NCBI GenBank assembly: GCA_036556825.1 | Contig: DATBIR010000147.1 | Span: 1 to 64,000, forward strand | Origin: JAJKJG01 sp036556825 | GTDB lineage: Bacteria > Pseudomonadota > Alphaproteobacteria > Rhizobiales > Beijerinckiaceae | DNA length: 64,000 bases | Reading direction: 5' to 3' | In this document: in pieces, positions 33,906-43,734 of the stretch | Layout: the number at the start of each line of letters is the position of its first letter | Numbering within the stretch: position 1 is the stretch's first letter | Program-made: the position numbers and the translations under genes | The notes under the pieces: generated by a model | Told to the model about the DNA's origin: nothing | What the model saw: only the letters and a program-made list of their open reading frames with translations | Database searches by the model: none

Positions 33906-34945
33906 CGGGTCGCGGCGACGGCACAACCGGCGCCGCTGGCGGACTGACCCGCCACGTGCCCGTGCTCCTGGGGGAAGTCTGCGACGCCCTCGAAGCCGCC
34001 CGAGGCGGCGTTTTCGTCGACGGCACCTTCGGCGCCGGCGGCTACAGCCAGGCCATTCTCGCCGCCAACGGCGACAACCGCGTGATCGCGATCGACCGCG
34101 ATCCGGATGCGATTGCGGCCGGCGCCCAGCTCGTTGCAAGAGCGTGCGGCCGACTGTCCCTTATGCGGGGGCGCTTCAGCCAGCTCGACGAGGTTGTCGC
34201 GGACGCCAATATCGGCCAGGTCGACGGCGTCGTTCTCGATATCGGTGTCTCGTCGATGCAACTCGATCACGCCGAGCGAGGCTTTTCGTTTCGTCACGAC
34301 GGGCCGCTCGACATGCGTATGGAGCGGCAAGGCGTGAGCGCCGCCGACCTCGTCAACGAGGCGTCGGAGGCGGAGCTCGCCGACATCTTCTATCATTACG
34401 GCGAAGAGCGGCGAGCAAGAGCCGTTGCCCGCGGCGTCATCGAGAGACGCCGCAAGGGGCGCATCGAGACCACCGCGCAGCTCGCCGATCTCGTCGCCGG
34501 CCTTGTCAGGAGCGAGCCTGGCGGCATGCACCCGGCGACGCGCGTGTTCCAGGCCTTGCGCATCGCCGTCAACGACGAACTCGGCGAGCTGGCGAGAGCG
34601 CTGCACGCCTCCGAACGCGTGCTCAAGCCGGGCGGCCGGCTCGTCGTCGTGACCTTCCATTCGCTCGAGGACCGCATCGTCAAGCAGTTCCTGGCCGTCC
34701 GCAGCGGCCGCAGCGGCGGCGGCTCCCGGCACGTGCCGTCGACCGTCGTGGTGCAGCCGACCTTCCAGATCACGACTAGGGGGCCGGTTGTTCCCAGCGA
34801 TGTCGAGATCGCATCCAATCCTCGCGCCCGTTCTGCCAAGCTGCGCGCCGCCGCGCGCACGCAGGCGCCGGCGCAGGGCGCGCTCCCGTCCCTCGCGCTG
34901 CTCACCGAGCTGCCGCGTGCGCGGGGCGGGGGAGGGCGGCGATGA
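33902..34945 (+). CDS. rsmH: 16S rRNA (cytosine(1402)-N(4))-methyltransferase RsmH
   Basis: A 347-residue SAM-dependent enzyme (MraW) methylating N4 of C1402 in 16S rRNA. Conserved parts are HVPVLLGEVCDAL, VDGTFGAGGYSQAILAA (SAM loop), VDGVVLDIGVSSMQLDHAER, FSFRHDGPLDMRM, RVFQALRIAVNDEL and VVTFHSLEDRIVKQFL. ATG 33902 overlaps mraZ by 4 bp. The stop overlaps ftsL by 4 bp. Length is slightly above E. coli (313) because of a proline/arginine-rich C-terminus. Confidence 0.96.
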   Translation: MTGRGDGTTGAAGGLTRHVPVLLGEVCDALEAARGGVFVDGTFGAGGYSQAILAANGDNRVIAIDRDPDAIAAGAQLVARACGRLSLMRGRFSQLDEVVADANIGQVDGVVLDIGVSSMQLDHAERGFSFRHDGPLDMRMERQGVSAADLVNEASEAELADIFYHYGEERRARAVARGVIERRRKGRIETTAQLADLVAGLVRSEPGGMHPATRVFQALRIAVNDELGELARALHASERVLKPGGRLVVVTFHSLEDRIVKQFLAVRSGRSGGGSRHVPSTVVVQPTFQITTRGPVVPSDVEIASNPRARSAKLRAAARTQAPAQGALPSLALLTELPRARGGGGRR

Positions 34946-35346
34946 TCCGCCTCCGCTTTCTGCACATCATCGCGATCTGCGGCCTGATCGCGTCCGCAGG
35001 CTACGCCTATTCGATCAAATACGACACGCTGTACTACGCCGAGCAGGTCGCCAAGCTGAAGGCGAAGGTGCAGAAGGAGCGCGATGCCATCGCCGTGATC
35101 AAGGCGGAATGGTACCTGCTCAACCGCCCGGACCGTCTGCAGGCGGCAGCCGACCGTCACCTCGACCTGCAGCCCCTGACGGTGCAGCAGCTGGCGCGCC
35201 TGTCCGATCTTCCCGACCGTCCCCCGCGTGGCGACGAGATCGCGCGAAAGCTTGAGGCGCTCGGTGCGCTCGAGTCGACCGCGACCCCGAAGGATCATCG
35301 CCCCGCCGATCTGCGTGTCTCCACAACCCGTACGCCGACGAGGTGA
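34942..35346 (+). CDS. ftsL: Cell division protein FtsL
   Basis: A 134-residue bitopic membrane protein. The N-terminal helix (FLHIIAICGLIASAGYAYSI, about 6-25) is followed by a periplasmic coiled coil (YYAEQVAKLKAKVQKERDAI) and the conserved LNRPDRLQAAADRHLDLQPL motif. FtsL joins FtsB and FtsQ to activate FtsWI at the septum. It starts with ATGA overlap to rsmH and ends 3 bp before ftsI. Confidence 0.92.
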   Translation: MIRLRFLHIIAICGLIASAGYAYSIKYDTLYYAEQVAKLKAKVQKERDAIAVIKAEWYLLNRPDRLQAAADRHLDLQPLTVQQLARLSDLPDRPPRGDEIARKLEALGALESTATPKDHRPADLRVSTTRTPTR

Positions 35347-35349
35347 ACG

Positions 35350-37113
35350 GTGCCCGTGCAGCAATCGGACGGAGAGACTCCCGGGGGGTGGGACGGTCGG
35401 GCGGGCCCTCGCTCGCTGAGCGTCGTCGCGCGGGAGCTCTTCTCCTTGCGCTTGGACAAGAGCGCGTTCCGGCTCGGCCTGGTCATGCTCGGCTTCACGG
35501 CCATGTTTGCCGGCCTCGGCGGTCGCCTGGTCATGCTAGCCGTCGCGCCCGAGCAAGGCGGCATTCGCCGCGCCAGCTCGTCGGCGATCTCGGCCGCCCG
35601 CCCCGACATCATCGATCGCAACGGCGAGACGCTCGCGACCGACGTGAAGACCGTCTCGGTCTTCGCCGAGCCGCGCAACGTGATCGACAAGGATGAGGCG
35701 GTCGAGCTGCTCACGGCCGTGCTGCCGGACCTCAATGCACGCGAACTGCGCGAGCGGCTGAACACCCGCCGCGGCTTCATCTGGGTCAAGCGCGAGATCA
35801 CGCCGCGCCAGCAGGCGGAGGTGCATCGCCTCGGGATTCCCGGCGTCGGCTTCCTGCCCGAGAACAAGCGCGTCTATCCGAACGGCATCGCGGCGGCGCA
35901 TGTGCTCGGCTTCGCTGATATCGACAATGTCGGGATCGCCGGCATCGAGAAATACATCGACAGCCAGGGCCTGCAGGACCTTAACGGCGCCGGTTTCGCC
36001 GTTCAGGCCGCCGATCTGAAGCCGATCCAGCTCTCGCTCGATTTGCGCGCCCAGCACGCGATGCGCGACGAGCTCGCCAGGGCGCTCGAAAAATACAAGG
36101 CCAAGGCGGCTGCCGGCGCCATCGTCGATGTCAACACGGGCGAGGTGATCGCGCTCGTGTCGCTTCCTGATTTCGATCCCAACAATCCCGTCGACGCGCT
36201 CGAGAAGGACCGGATCAACCGGATCAATGTCGGCGTCTACGAGATGGGCTCCACCTTCAAGGCGATCACGACCGCCATGGCCCTGGATTCGGGCAGGTTC
36301 ACCATCAACTCGACCTTCGATGCCCGCTCGGCCCTGCGCTACGGCCGCTTCACGATCAACGATTTTCATGGCCAGCATCGGGTCATGACGATGCCCGAGG
36401 TGTTCATTCATTCGTCGAATATCGGCACTGCCCGGATGGCGCTCGGCATCGGCGTCGAGGGCCACAAGGCCTTCCTGCGCAAGCTTGGCCAGCTCGACCG
36501 GCTGCGCACCGAGCTGCCGGAGAGCGCCGAGCCGCTCCTGCCGCCACGCTGGGGCGAGCTCAACACCATGACGATTGCCTTCGGTCACGGCCTGGCCGTG
36601 GCGCCCTTGCAGGCAGTGATGGCGACGGCCGCACTCGTCAACGGCGGCTATCTGATCCCGCCGACCTTCCTCAGGCGCAGCCCCGAAGAGGCTCGCAAGC
36701 TTGCCAGCCAGGTGATAAAGCCCGAGACCAGCGAGGCCATGCGCTATGTCATGCGTCTCAACGCCGAACGCGGGTCGGCCACGAAGGCTCAGGTCGCCGG
36801 CTATTTCGTCGGAGGCAAGACCGGAACGGCCGAGAAGGTGGTCGGCGGTCGTTATTCCAAGAACCGGGTGCTCACGACCTTCATGGCGATCTCGCCCGCC
36901 GACAAGCCGCGCTACCTTTTTCTCACCATCCTGGATGAGCCGCAGGGCTTGCCGGAAACCCACGGGCAGGCGACGTCCGGGTGGAATGCGGCGCCGGTCA
37001 CCGGCGCCATCCTCGAACGGGTCGCGCCGCTCCTCGGCACGCCGCCCCGCTTCGAGCCGCCCGGCCAGCCGTTCCCGCTCATGGTGCGTGCCGGTGCCTG
37101 GGGGACGCGATGA
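35350..37113 (+). CDS. ftsI: Septal peptidoglycan transpeptidase FtsI (PBP3)
   Basis: A 587-residue class B penicillin-binding protein cross-linking septal peptidoglycan. It has one N-terminal membrane anchor (FRLGLVMLGFTAMFAGLGGR, about 37-56), a pedestal domain (about 75-250), and the transpeptidase domain with STFK (Ser301 nucleophile, residues 301-304), SSN at 355-357 and KTGT at 490-493. GTG 35350 is the start, 3 bp after ftsL stop. All catalytic motifs are intact. Partner of FtsW, encoded nearby. Confidence 0.96.
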   Translation: MPVQQSDGETPGGWDGRAGPRSLSVVARELFSLRLDKSAFRLGLVMLGFTAMFAGLGGRLVMLAVAPEQGGIRRASSSAISAARPDIIDRNGETLATDVKTVSVFAEPRNVIDKDEAVELLTAVLPDLNARELRERLNTRRGFIWVKREITPRQQAEVHRLGIPGVGFLPENKRVYPNGIAAAHVLGFADIDNVGIAGIEKYIDSQGLQDLNGAGFAVQAADLKPIQLSLDLRAQHAMRDELARALEKYKAKAAAGAIVDVNTGEVIALVSLPDFDPNNPVDALEKDRINRINVGVYEMGSTFKAITTAMALDSGRFTINSTFDARSALRYGRFTINDFHGQHRVMTMPEVFIHSSNIGTARMALGIGVEGHKAFLRKLGQLDRLRTELPESAEPLLPPRWGELNTMTIAFGHGLAVAPLQAVMATAALVNGGYLIPPTFLRRSPEEARKLASQVIKPETSEAMRYVMRLNAERGSATKAQVAGYFVGGKTGTAEKVVGGRYSKNRVLTTFMAISPADKPRYLFLTILDEPQGLPETHGQATSGWNAAPVTGAILERVAPLLGTPPRFEPPGQPFPLMVRAGAWGTR

Positions 37114-37144
37114 GAGCATGCGCGCCGCGGGCCCGGAGCCTCAC

Positions 37145-38635
37145 ATGATCGCGTTCGCAAGCACGGCCTTGGGCGACCTCTTTCCGGAGGCGCAGGGCGG
37201 CGCTTTCGCCCGACGGCCGATCGCGCGCCTCGCATCCGACAGCCGCAAGGTGGTGCCCGGCTCGGCTTTCGTGGCTGTGCCCGGAAGCAGGCTCGACGGC
37301 GCCGCTTTCATCCCGCAAGCGGCGGCCGCCGGTGCGGTGGCGGTGGTCGGGGAGGGGGAGCGTCCGGCTTCGCTCGACGAGGCGGTCGCCTATGTGCGCG
37401 TGGCGGACGTGCGGCGCGCCCTGGCGCTCGCGGCGGCACGGCTTCATTCCGGCCAGCCCGGCACGATCGTCGCGGTGACCGGCACGAGCGGCAAGAGCTC
37501 TGTGGTCGATTTCGCCCGCCAGCTTTTCGCCGCGCTTGGGCGCCGCTCCGCAAGCCTCGGCACGCTCGGCGTGATCACCTCGCAAGGCGCGGCCTACGGC
37601 TCGCTGACCACGCCGGATCCAATCGGCCTGCACGAGTCGCTCGATCGTCTCGCCTCGGACGGCGTGACGCATCTGGCCATGGAGGCGTCCTCGCATGGCA
37701 TCGACCAGCGCCGGCTCGATGGCGTGCGCCTGGCTGCGGCGGGGTTCACCAATCTCGGCCACGACCATCTCGACTATCACGAGACGATGGATGCATATCG
37801 CGCGGCCAAACTGCGGCTGTTCGAGACGCTGCTCGGCGCCGGTTCGGCGGCCGTCGTCAATGCCGACGGCGCATTTGCTCCGATCTTCCTGGAAGCGGCC
37901 GCGGCGCGCGGGCTCAAGGTGATGAGCACGGGGCGCGCCGGCGACACGGTCAAGCTCGTCGACCTGCAGCCGGCCGGCTTTGCACAGCGGCTCTCGATCT
38001 GCCTGCAGCAGCCCGGCACGGATCCGCGCCTGTTCGAGGTGGCGCTGCCGCTGGTCGGCGCTTTCCAGGCTGAGAATGCGCTCCTTGCCGCAGGCCTGGT
38101 GCTCGCGGTCGATGACACAGCCCGGCCCGAGGACGTGTTCGCCGCCTTGGGCTCCCTCAAGGGCGTCTCGGGTCGGCTCGAGCGCGTCGGCGAGGTTAAT
38201 GGCGCGCTCTGCATCGTCGATTATGCACACAAGCCCGATGCCCTCGTGCACGTGCTCGAGGCTCTGCGGCCGTTCACGCCCGGTCGGCTGGTCTGTGTGT
38301 TCGGCTGCGGCGGCGACCGCGATCGGGCCAAGCGCCCGCTCATGGGGCGCATCGCCAAGGACAAGGCCGACGTGGTCATCGTCACGGACGACAACCCGCG
38401 CTCCGAGGTCCCGGGCGTCATCCGCGCTGAGATCCTGGCGGCGGCGCCCGGAGCCCGCGAAATCGGCGACCGCGCCGAGGCCATCCGCACCGCGGTGAGG
38501 GAGCTTCGCCCCGGGGACGTGCTGGTTGTGGCCGGAAAAGGCCATGAAACGGGCCAGATCATTGGCGACCGGACGCTGCCGTTCTCGGACCACGACGTGG
38601 TGCGGGCCGCCATCGCGGAGATTTCTGGAGAATGA
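37145..38635 (+). CDS. murE: UDP-MurNAc-L-Ala-D-Glu:meso-DAP ligase
   Basis: A 496-residue Mur ligase adding meso-diaminopimelate. The ATP loop VTGTSGKSSVVDF is unusual in having GTSGKSS instead of GTNGKTT. The dipeptide site and central domain (about 100-340, with TTPDPIGLHESLDRLASDGV and LTHLAMEASSHGIDQRRLDG-type blocks) and the DNPR motif specific for meso-DAP (residues 416-419) are present. ATG 37145 has GGAG 8 nt upstream; ATG 37118 is a possible longer start. The gap to ftsI is 31 bp; the stop overlaps murF by 4 bp. Confidence 0.95.
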   Translation: MIAFASTALGDLFPEAQGGAFARRPIARLASDSRKVVPGSAFVAVPGSRLDGAAFIPQAAAAGAVAVVGEGERPASLDEAVAYVRVADVRRALALAAARLHSGQPGTIVAVTGTSGKSSVVDFARQLFAALGRRSASLGTLGVITSQGAAYGSLTTPDPIGLHESLDRLASDGVTHLAMEASSHGIDQRRLDGVRLAAAGFTNLGHDHLDYHETMDAYRAAKLRLFETLLGAGSAAVVNADGAFAPIFLEAAAARGLKVMSTGRAGDTVKLVDLQPAGFAQRLSICLQQPGTDPRLFEVALPLVGAFQAENALLAAGLVLAVDDTARPEDVFAALGSLKGVSGRLERVGEVNGALCIVDYAHKPDALVHVLEALRPFTPGRLVCVFGCGGDRDRAKRPLMGRIAKDKADVVIVTDDNPRSEVPGVIRAEILAAAPGAREIGDRAEAIRTAVRELRPGDVLVVAGKGHETGQIIGDRTLPFSDHDVVRAAIAEISGE

Positions 38636-40068
38636 ACCTGCCCTTGTGGACACGAGACGAGATCGTCGCCGCCTCCGGTGCACGCACGATCGGCGACGTC
38701 GGTGCCGCCACCGGCGCGTCGATCGACACGCGCAGCCTCGCGCCCGGTGACCTGTTCTTTGCCATCAAGGGGGACGCGCGCGACGGACATGACTTCGTGC
38801 GCGACGCGCTCGCCAAGGGGGCAGCGGCGGCCGTCGTCGCCGGGGAACGCGCGGCGGAGTTCACCGGCGCGGGTGCGCTGGTCGTCGTCCCGGACGTACT
38901 CGAGGCGATGCGGGCACTGGGGCGCGCCGCCCGGGCACGCACCCAGGCGCAGATCATCGCCGTGACCGGCTCCGTCGGAAAAACCGGAACCAAGGAGGCG
39001 CTGCGCCTGGTTCTCGCCGCGCAGGGTGCGACGCATGCTTCGGTCGCCTCCTACAATAACCATTGGGGCGTGCCGCTTACGCTCACGCGCATGCCACGCG
39101 ATGCCATCTTCGGCGTGTTCGAGATCGGCATGAACCACAGTGGCGAGATCGATCCGCTGACGCGGCTCGTGCGTCCACATGTGGCGATCATCACCACGGT
39201 CGAGCCGGTCCATATCGAATATTTCCGGTCGATCTGGAGCATCGCCGACGCCAAGGGCGAGATTTTTGCCGGTGTCGAGCCGGGCGGCACGGCGGTGATC
39301 AACCGCGACAATCCCTATTACGAACGGGTGCGCGCCCACGCGGCCGCATCCCCCGCCGGGCGCATCGTGACCTTCGGCGAGCACGAACAGGCGGATGTGC
39401 GCGCCGAGCGCATCCTCCTGAAACCGGACATGTCGGTGGTCGAGGCGCGCATATTCGGCGCGCCGTTCGTCTACAGGCTCGGCACCCCGGGTCGGCATGT
39501 CGCGCTCAACTCGCTCAGCGTGCTCGCCGCCGCGCAGGGGCTCGGCTGCGACCTGGCAGTCGCCGGCCTCACCCTGGCGGAGCTGAAGCCGCCCGTTGGC
39601 CGCGGCGAGCGCATCGTGCTGAAGGGGCGCGACGGCGACTTCATCCTGATCGACGAGAGCTACAACGCCAATCCCGCCTCGATGCGGGCCGCGCTCGCCA
39701 CCCTGGCGCAGATCGAGCCGAGCTCCCGAGGTCGCCGCATCGCCGTTCTCGGCGACATGCTGGAACTCGGCTCGGAAGGGCCTGCCCTGCATCGCCAATT
39801 GGTGGACCCGATTGAGACAAGCCGCGTCGATCTCGTGTTTGCCGCCGGCCCGCTGATGGAGAACCTGTTCGGTGCGCTGCCGCGCGAGCGCCGCGGCGCC
39901 TATGCAGGCACCGCCGCCGAGATCGAGGACGCCGTCTCTGGCGCCGTCCGTGCCGGCGACGTCGTCATGGTGAAGGGGTCGAACGGCATCCGTATGGGAC
40001 GCATTGTGAAAGCGCTGAACGACCGGTATGGCGGCCACAACCGGGGCGTTGAAGGGATGACCGCCTGA
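38632..40068 (+). CDS. murF: UDP-MurNAc-tripeptide:D-Ala-D-Ala ligase
   Basis: A 478-residue Mur ligase adding the terminal D-Ala-D-Ala to the stem peptide. The N-terminal domain shows SIDTRSLAPGDLFFAIKGDA. The ATP loop is VTGSVGKTGTKEAL. The central domain has SYNNHWGVPLTL and GIGMNHSGEI-type segments (FEIGMNHSGEIDPLTRLVRP), and the C-terminal domain has DESYNANPASMRAAL and GDMLELG. It overlaps murE by 4 bp and mraY by one base. Confidence 0.95.
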   Translation: MNLPLWTRDEIVAASGARTIGDVGAATGASIDTRSLAPGDLFFAIKGDARDGHDFVRDALAKGAAAAVVAGERAAEFTGAGALVVVPDVLEAMRALGRAARARTQAQIIAVTGSVGKTGTKEALRLVLAAQGATHASVASYNNHWGVPLTLTRMPRDAIFGVFEIGMNHSGEIDPLTRLVRPHVAIITTVEPVHIEYFRSIWSIADAKGEIFAGVEPGGTAVINRDNPYYERVRAHAAASPAGRIVTFGEHEQADVRAERILLKPDMSVVEARIFGAPFVYRLGTPGRHVALNSLSVLAAAQGLGCDLAVAGLTLAELKPPVGRGERIVLKGRDGDFILIDESYNANPASMRAALATLAQIEPSSRGRRIAVLGDMLELGSEGPALHRQLVDPIETSRVDLVFAAGPLMENLFGALPRERRGAYAGTAAEIEDAVSGAVRAGDVVMVKGSNGIRMGRIVKALNDRYGGHNRGVEGMTA

Positions 40069-41153
40069 TGCTGACCTTTCTCGCCGCTTTCAGCGATTAT
40101 TTCGGCCCGCTGAACGTCTTCCGCTACATCACCTTTCGCGCGGGCGGCGCTGTCGCCACAGCGCTCCTGTTCGTGTTCTGGTTCGGCCCGGCGATCATTT
40201 CGCTGCTGCGCGTGAAGCAGGGCAAGGGCCAGCCGATCCGCGAGGACGGGCCGCAATCGCATCTGCTCACCAAGCGCGGCACGCCGACGATGGGCGGCCT
40301 TATGATCCTGGCCGGGCTGACCGTCTCGACCCTGCTTTGGGCCAACCTCGCCAACAACTACGTCTGGGTGATCCTGTTCGTGGCGATCGGCTTCGGCGCG
40401 ATCGGCTTCTACGACGATTACCTCAAGGTCACGCGGCAGACGCATGCGGGCTTTTCGGGGCGCTCGCGTGTTGTGATCGAGTCGGTGATTGCCGTGATCG
40501 CCTGCGTCATGATCTCGCTGATCGCCGCCCCGGGCCTGTCCAACAAGCTTGCTCTGCCTCTCCTCAAGGAGGTGCTGATCGACCTCGGCTGGTTCTATGT
40601 CGTGTTCGCCGGTTTCGTGATCGTCGCGGCCGGCAACGCAGTCAACCTGACCGACGGGCTCGACGGTCTCGCCATCGTTCCGGTGATGGTTGCGGCCGCG
40701 ACCTTTGGCACGATCTCGTATCTGGCGGGCAACGCGATTTTCGCCAATTACCTGCAGATCCATTTCGTGCAGGGCAGCGGCGAGCTGTCGGTGATCTGCG
40801 GCGCGCTGATCGGTGCCGGGCTCGGCTTCCTGTGGTTCAACGCCCCGCCCGCGCAGGTCTTCATGGGCGACACCGGCTCGCTGGCGCTTGGTGGCATCCT
40901 CGGCGCCGTGGCGGTCGCCACAAAGAACGAGATTGTGCTTGCCGTCGTCGGCGGACTGTTCGTGATCGAGGCCCTGTCGGTGATCATCCAGGTGCTTTCC
41001 TACAAGCTGACGGGCAAGCGCGTCTTCCGCATGGCGCCGATCCACCACCACTTCGAGCAGAAGGGCTGGAAGGAGCCGCAGATCGTGATCCGCTTCTGGA
41101 TCATCTCGATCGTGCTGGCGCTGATCGGGCTCGCGACGCTCAAGCTGAGATAA
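40068..41153 (+). CDS. mraY: Phospho-N-acetylmuramoyl-pentapeptide transferase
   Basis: A 361-residue integral membrane enzyme with ten helices. It moves phospho-MurNAc-pentapeptide to undecaprenyl phosphate, making lipid I. Diagnostic loops are KRGTPTMGGLMIL, IGFYDDYLKVTRQTHAGFSG, VNLTDGLDGLA (metal-binding Asp), MGDTGSLALGG and APIHHHFEQKGWKEPQIVIR. ATG overlaps the murF stop (TGATG). Length matches the family. Confidence 0.97.
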   Translation: MLTFLAAFSDYFGPLNVFRYITFRAGGAVATALLFVFWFGPAIISLLRVKQGKGQPIREDGPQSHLLTKRGTPTMGGLMILAGLTVSTLLWANLANNYVWVILFVAIGFGAIGFYDDYLKVTRQTHAGFSGRSRVVIESVIAVIACVMISLIAAPGLSNKLALPLLKEVLIDLGWFYVVFAGFVIVAAGNAVNLTDGLDGLAIVPVMVAAATFGTISYLAGNAIFANYLQIHFVQGSGELSVICGALIGAGLGFLWFNAPPAQVFMGDTGSLALGGILGAVAVATKNEIVLAVVGGLFVIEALSVIIQVLSYKLTGKRVFRMAPIHHHFEQKGWKEPQIVIRFWIISIVLALIGLATLKLR

Positions 41154-41157
41154 GCCG

Positions 41158-42570
41158 ATGACCCCCGTCACGACCTTCGCCGGCAAGAATGTCGCGCTGT
41201 TCGGGCTCGGCGGCTCGGGGGTCGCGACGGCGCTCGCACTCCAGGCCGGTGGCGCGCGTGTGCTCGCTTGCGACGACAGCCCCGCCAGCATTGAGGCGGC
41301 GCGCGAGAAGGACATCGAAACGGCCGACCTCAAGACCGCCGACTGGTCGCGCTTCGCCGCCTTCGTCCTGTCGCCGGGCGTGCCGTTGACCCATCCCGAG
41401 CCGCATTGGTCGGTGCCCCTCGCCCGAGCCGCCGGAGTCGAGATCATCGGCGACATCGAGCTGTTCTGCCGCGAGCGCGCAAAGATCGCGCCGAACGCGC
41501 CGTTCATTGCCATCACTGGCACAAACGGGAAATCGACCACGACGGCGCTCGTCGCACACATTCTGCGACAGCTGGGGCGCGACGTGCAGATGGGCGGCAA
41601 CATCGGCACCGCCATTCTCTCCCTCGAGCCGCCCGCGAACGGACGCTTTCACGTGATCGAGATGTCGTCCTTCCAGATCGACCTGACGCCGACTTTGCAT
41701 CCGACAGTGGGCGTCCTCCTCAATATTTCGCCTGATCATCTCGACCGGCACGGCAGCATCGAGAATTACGCCGCGATCAAGCGTCGCTTGGTCGACGGCG
41801 CAGCGCTTGCCGCAGTCGGCCTCGATGATCGCTGGAGCGCTGCCATTGCCGAGGACCTGAAAATAAGGGGCGGTCGCTACGCGTTCTTCTCGTCCGATCG
41901 CCGGACTGCGCCTGGTATTTATGCCGAAGGATCCAAGCTCTTCACCGGCGCCAAGATTGGGCGTTTGTCCAAGGGTGCACTGCTGGCCGATCTCGCCGGC
42001 ATTGCCTCGCTCCGAGGTCAGCATAACGCCCAAAACGCGGCGGCGGCGCTCACGGCGCTTTTGTCGCTCTCGGAGCTGTGCGAGGCCCATGAACCAGTCA
42101 CTGAAGCGCTGCATACATTTCCCGGTCTTCCGCATCGCATGGAGCAGGTCGGGCGGCGGGGCGACGCAATCTTCGTGAATGACTCGAAAGCCACCAACGC
42201 CGATTCCGCCGAGAAGGCGCTGGCCTCCTTCGAGCACATCTACTGGATCCTCGGCGGCAAGGCGAAGGACGGCGGCATCAGCACGCTGCGCGGCTATTTC
42301 CCGAAGATCGAAAAAGCCTATCTGATCGGCGCCGCCACGGACGAGTTCGCGGCGACCCTCGATGGCCGTGTCCCTTACGAGCGCTGCGGCACGCTCGAGA
42401 CGGCGGTCGCGCGGGCCGCCGAGGACGCGCGCGGCTCAAGCGCGCGCGAGCCCGTGGTGCTGCTCTCGCCAGCCTGCGCCTCCTACGACCAATATCGCAA
42501 TTTCGAGATCCGGGGCGATCATTTTCGTGATCTCGTGCGGGCGCTGCCCGGCATCGAAATGAAGCAATAG
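41158..42570 (+). CDS. murD: UDP-MurNAc-L-Ala:D-Glu ligase
   Basis: A 470-residue Mur ligase adding D-glutamate. The N-terminal Rossmann part (NVALFGLGGSGVATALALQA) is followed by the ATP loop (AITGTNGKSTTTALVAHILR), VIEMSSFQIDLTP, LNISPDHLDRHGSIENYAAI, and the C-terminal domain (FVNDSKATNADSAEKALASF, VVLLSPACASYDQYRNFEIR). It starts 4 bp after mraY and ends 9 bp before ftsW. All key motifs are present. Confidence 0.96.
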   Translation: MTPVTTFAGKNVALFGLGGSGVATALALQAGGARVLACDDSPASIEAAREKDIETADLKTADWSRFAAFVLSPGVPLTHPEPHWSVPLARAAGVEIIGDIELFCRERAKIAPNAPFIAITGTNGKSTTTALVAHILRQLGRDVQMGGNIGTAILSLEPPANGRFHVIEMSSFQIDLTPTLHPTVGVLLNISPDHLDRHGSIENYAAIKRRLVDGAALAAVGLDDRWSAAIAEDLKIRGGRYAFFSSDRRTAPGIYAEGSKLFTGAKIGRLSKGALLADLAGIASLRGQHNAQNAAAALTALLSLSELCEAHEPVTEALHTFPGLPHRMEQVGRRGDAIFVNDSKATNADSAEKALASFEHIYWILGGKAKDGGISTLRGYFPKIEKAYLIGAATDEFAATLDGRVPYERCGTLETAVARAAEDARGSSAREPVVLLSPACASYDQYRNFEIRGDHFRDLVRALPGIEMKQ

Positions 42571-42579
42571 GCGGCCACG

Positions 42580-43734
42580 ATGAGCATGGTATCGCGCGCG
42601 GAACGCACGCTGGTCAGCGACTGGTGGTGGACGGTCGATCGTCTCCTTCTGGCCGCTCTCGGCGCGCTGATCGTGTGCGGCCTCGTGTTCCTGATGGCGG
42701 GCGGGCCCCCGGTCGCGGAGCGGCTCGGCCTCTCGACCTTTCATTTCGTGAACCGGCAGGTCGTCTATCTGTTGCCGACCATCGCCCTGTTGCTGGCCGT
42801 GTCGTTTCTGCCGCTGCGGCAGGTGCGCCGGCTCGCGCTCCTGACCTATGTCGCTGCGCTGGGCTTGTGCGCCGCGGCGTTGTATGTCGGGCCGGAGATC
42901 AAGGGCGCGCACCGCTGGATCCTGCTCGGTCCTTTCGCCATTCAGCCGTCCGAGTTCATGAAGCCGGCTTTCGTCGTGCTAACCGCCTGGGCATTCTCGC
43001 AAGGCGCCCGGCACGGCGGCGCCTGGGGCGCGCTGCTGGGTTTCGCCTTGCTGCCGGCCAGCATCGTGCCGCTGCTGCTGCAGCCCGACTTCGGCCAGAC
43101 GATGCTGATCACTTTGGTGTGGGGCGGCATGCTTTTCATCGCCGGCGTGAGCTGGTTCTGGGTGTTCGGGCTCGGCGGGCTCGGCGTCGCCGGGATATTC
43201 GGCGCCTACACGTTCATGCCGCACGTGCGCGGCCGCATCGAGCGCTTCGTCGACAAGTCGTCCGGCGACTCCTTCCATGTCGACACCGCGCTGGAAGCCT
43301 TTGCGAAGGGTGGCTGGTTTGGCAAGGGACCAGGCGAGGGATCGGTCAAGCGCATCCTCCCCGACGCGCATACCGATTTCATCTTCGCGGTCACGGCCGA
43401 GGAGTTCGGCATCGCCATGTGCATCGCCATTGTCCTGCTCTTCGCGTTCATCGTCCTGCGCGGGTTCGTGCTGGCCCGCCGCAACGAGGACAGCTTTTGC
43501 AGGCTTGCGGTCGCCGGCCTCCTGGTGATGTTCGGGCTGCAGGCGCTGATCAACATGGCCGTGAATGTCAATCTGATCCCGGCCAAGGGGATGACCCTTC
43601 CATTCGTCTCGTACGGCGGTTCGTCGCTGGTCTCGCTGGCGCTGGGAATGGGTTTTCTCATGGCGCTTACGCGACGCCGGCCACGGGCTGAACTGTTCGA
43701 CGGCGTCGGCTCCCGCACGCCGGCGGCGCGATGA
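42580..43734 (+). CDS. ftsW: Septal peptidoglycan polymerase FtsW
   Basis: A 384-residue SEDS glycosyltransferase with ten membrane helices that polymerises lipid II at the septum with FtsI. Family blocks are GAHRWILLGPFAIQPSEFMK (with the RWI and PSE segments), LLQPDFGQTMLI, RIERFVDKSSGDSFHVDTAL, GPGEGSVKRILPDAHTDFIF, EEFG and LPFVSYGGSSLVS. The stop overlaps murG by 4 bp. Confidence 0.95.
   Translation: MSMVSRAERTLVSDWWWTVDRLLLAALGALIVCGLVFLMAGGPPVAERLGLSTFHFVNRQVVYLLPTIALLLAVSFLPLRQVRRLALLTYVAALGLCAAALYVGPEIKGAHRWILLGPFAIQPSEFMKPAFVVLTAWAFSQGARHGGAWGALLGFALLPASIVPLLLQPDFGQTMLITLVWGGMLFIAGVSWFWVFGLGGLGVAGIFGAYTFMPHVRGRIERFVDKSSGDSFHVDTALEAFAKGGWFGKGPGEGSVKRILPDAHTDFIFAVTAEEFGIAMCIAIVLLFAFIVLRGFVLARRNEDSFCRLAVAGLLVMFGLQALINMAVNVNLIPAKGMTLPFVSYGGSSLVSLALGMGFLMALTRRRPRAELFDGVGSRTPAAR

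Noticed and set aside
36746..37144. N-terminal extension of the murE frame into ftsI
   Set aside because: The extra residues are an Arg/Ser/Pro-rich out-of-frame reading of ftsI; MurE similarity begins near 37145.
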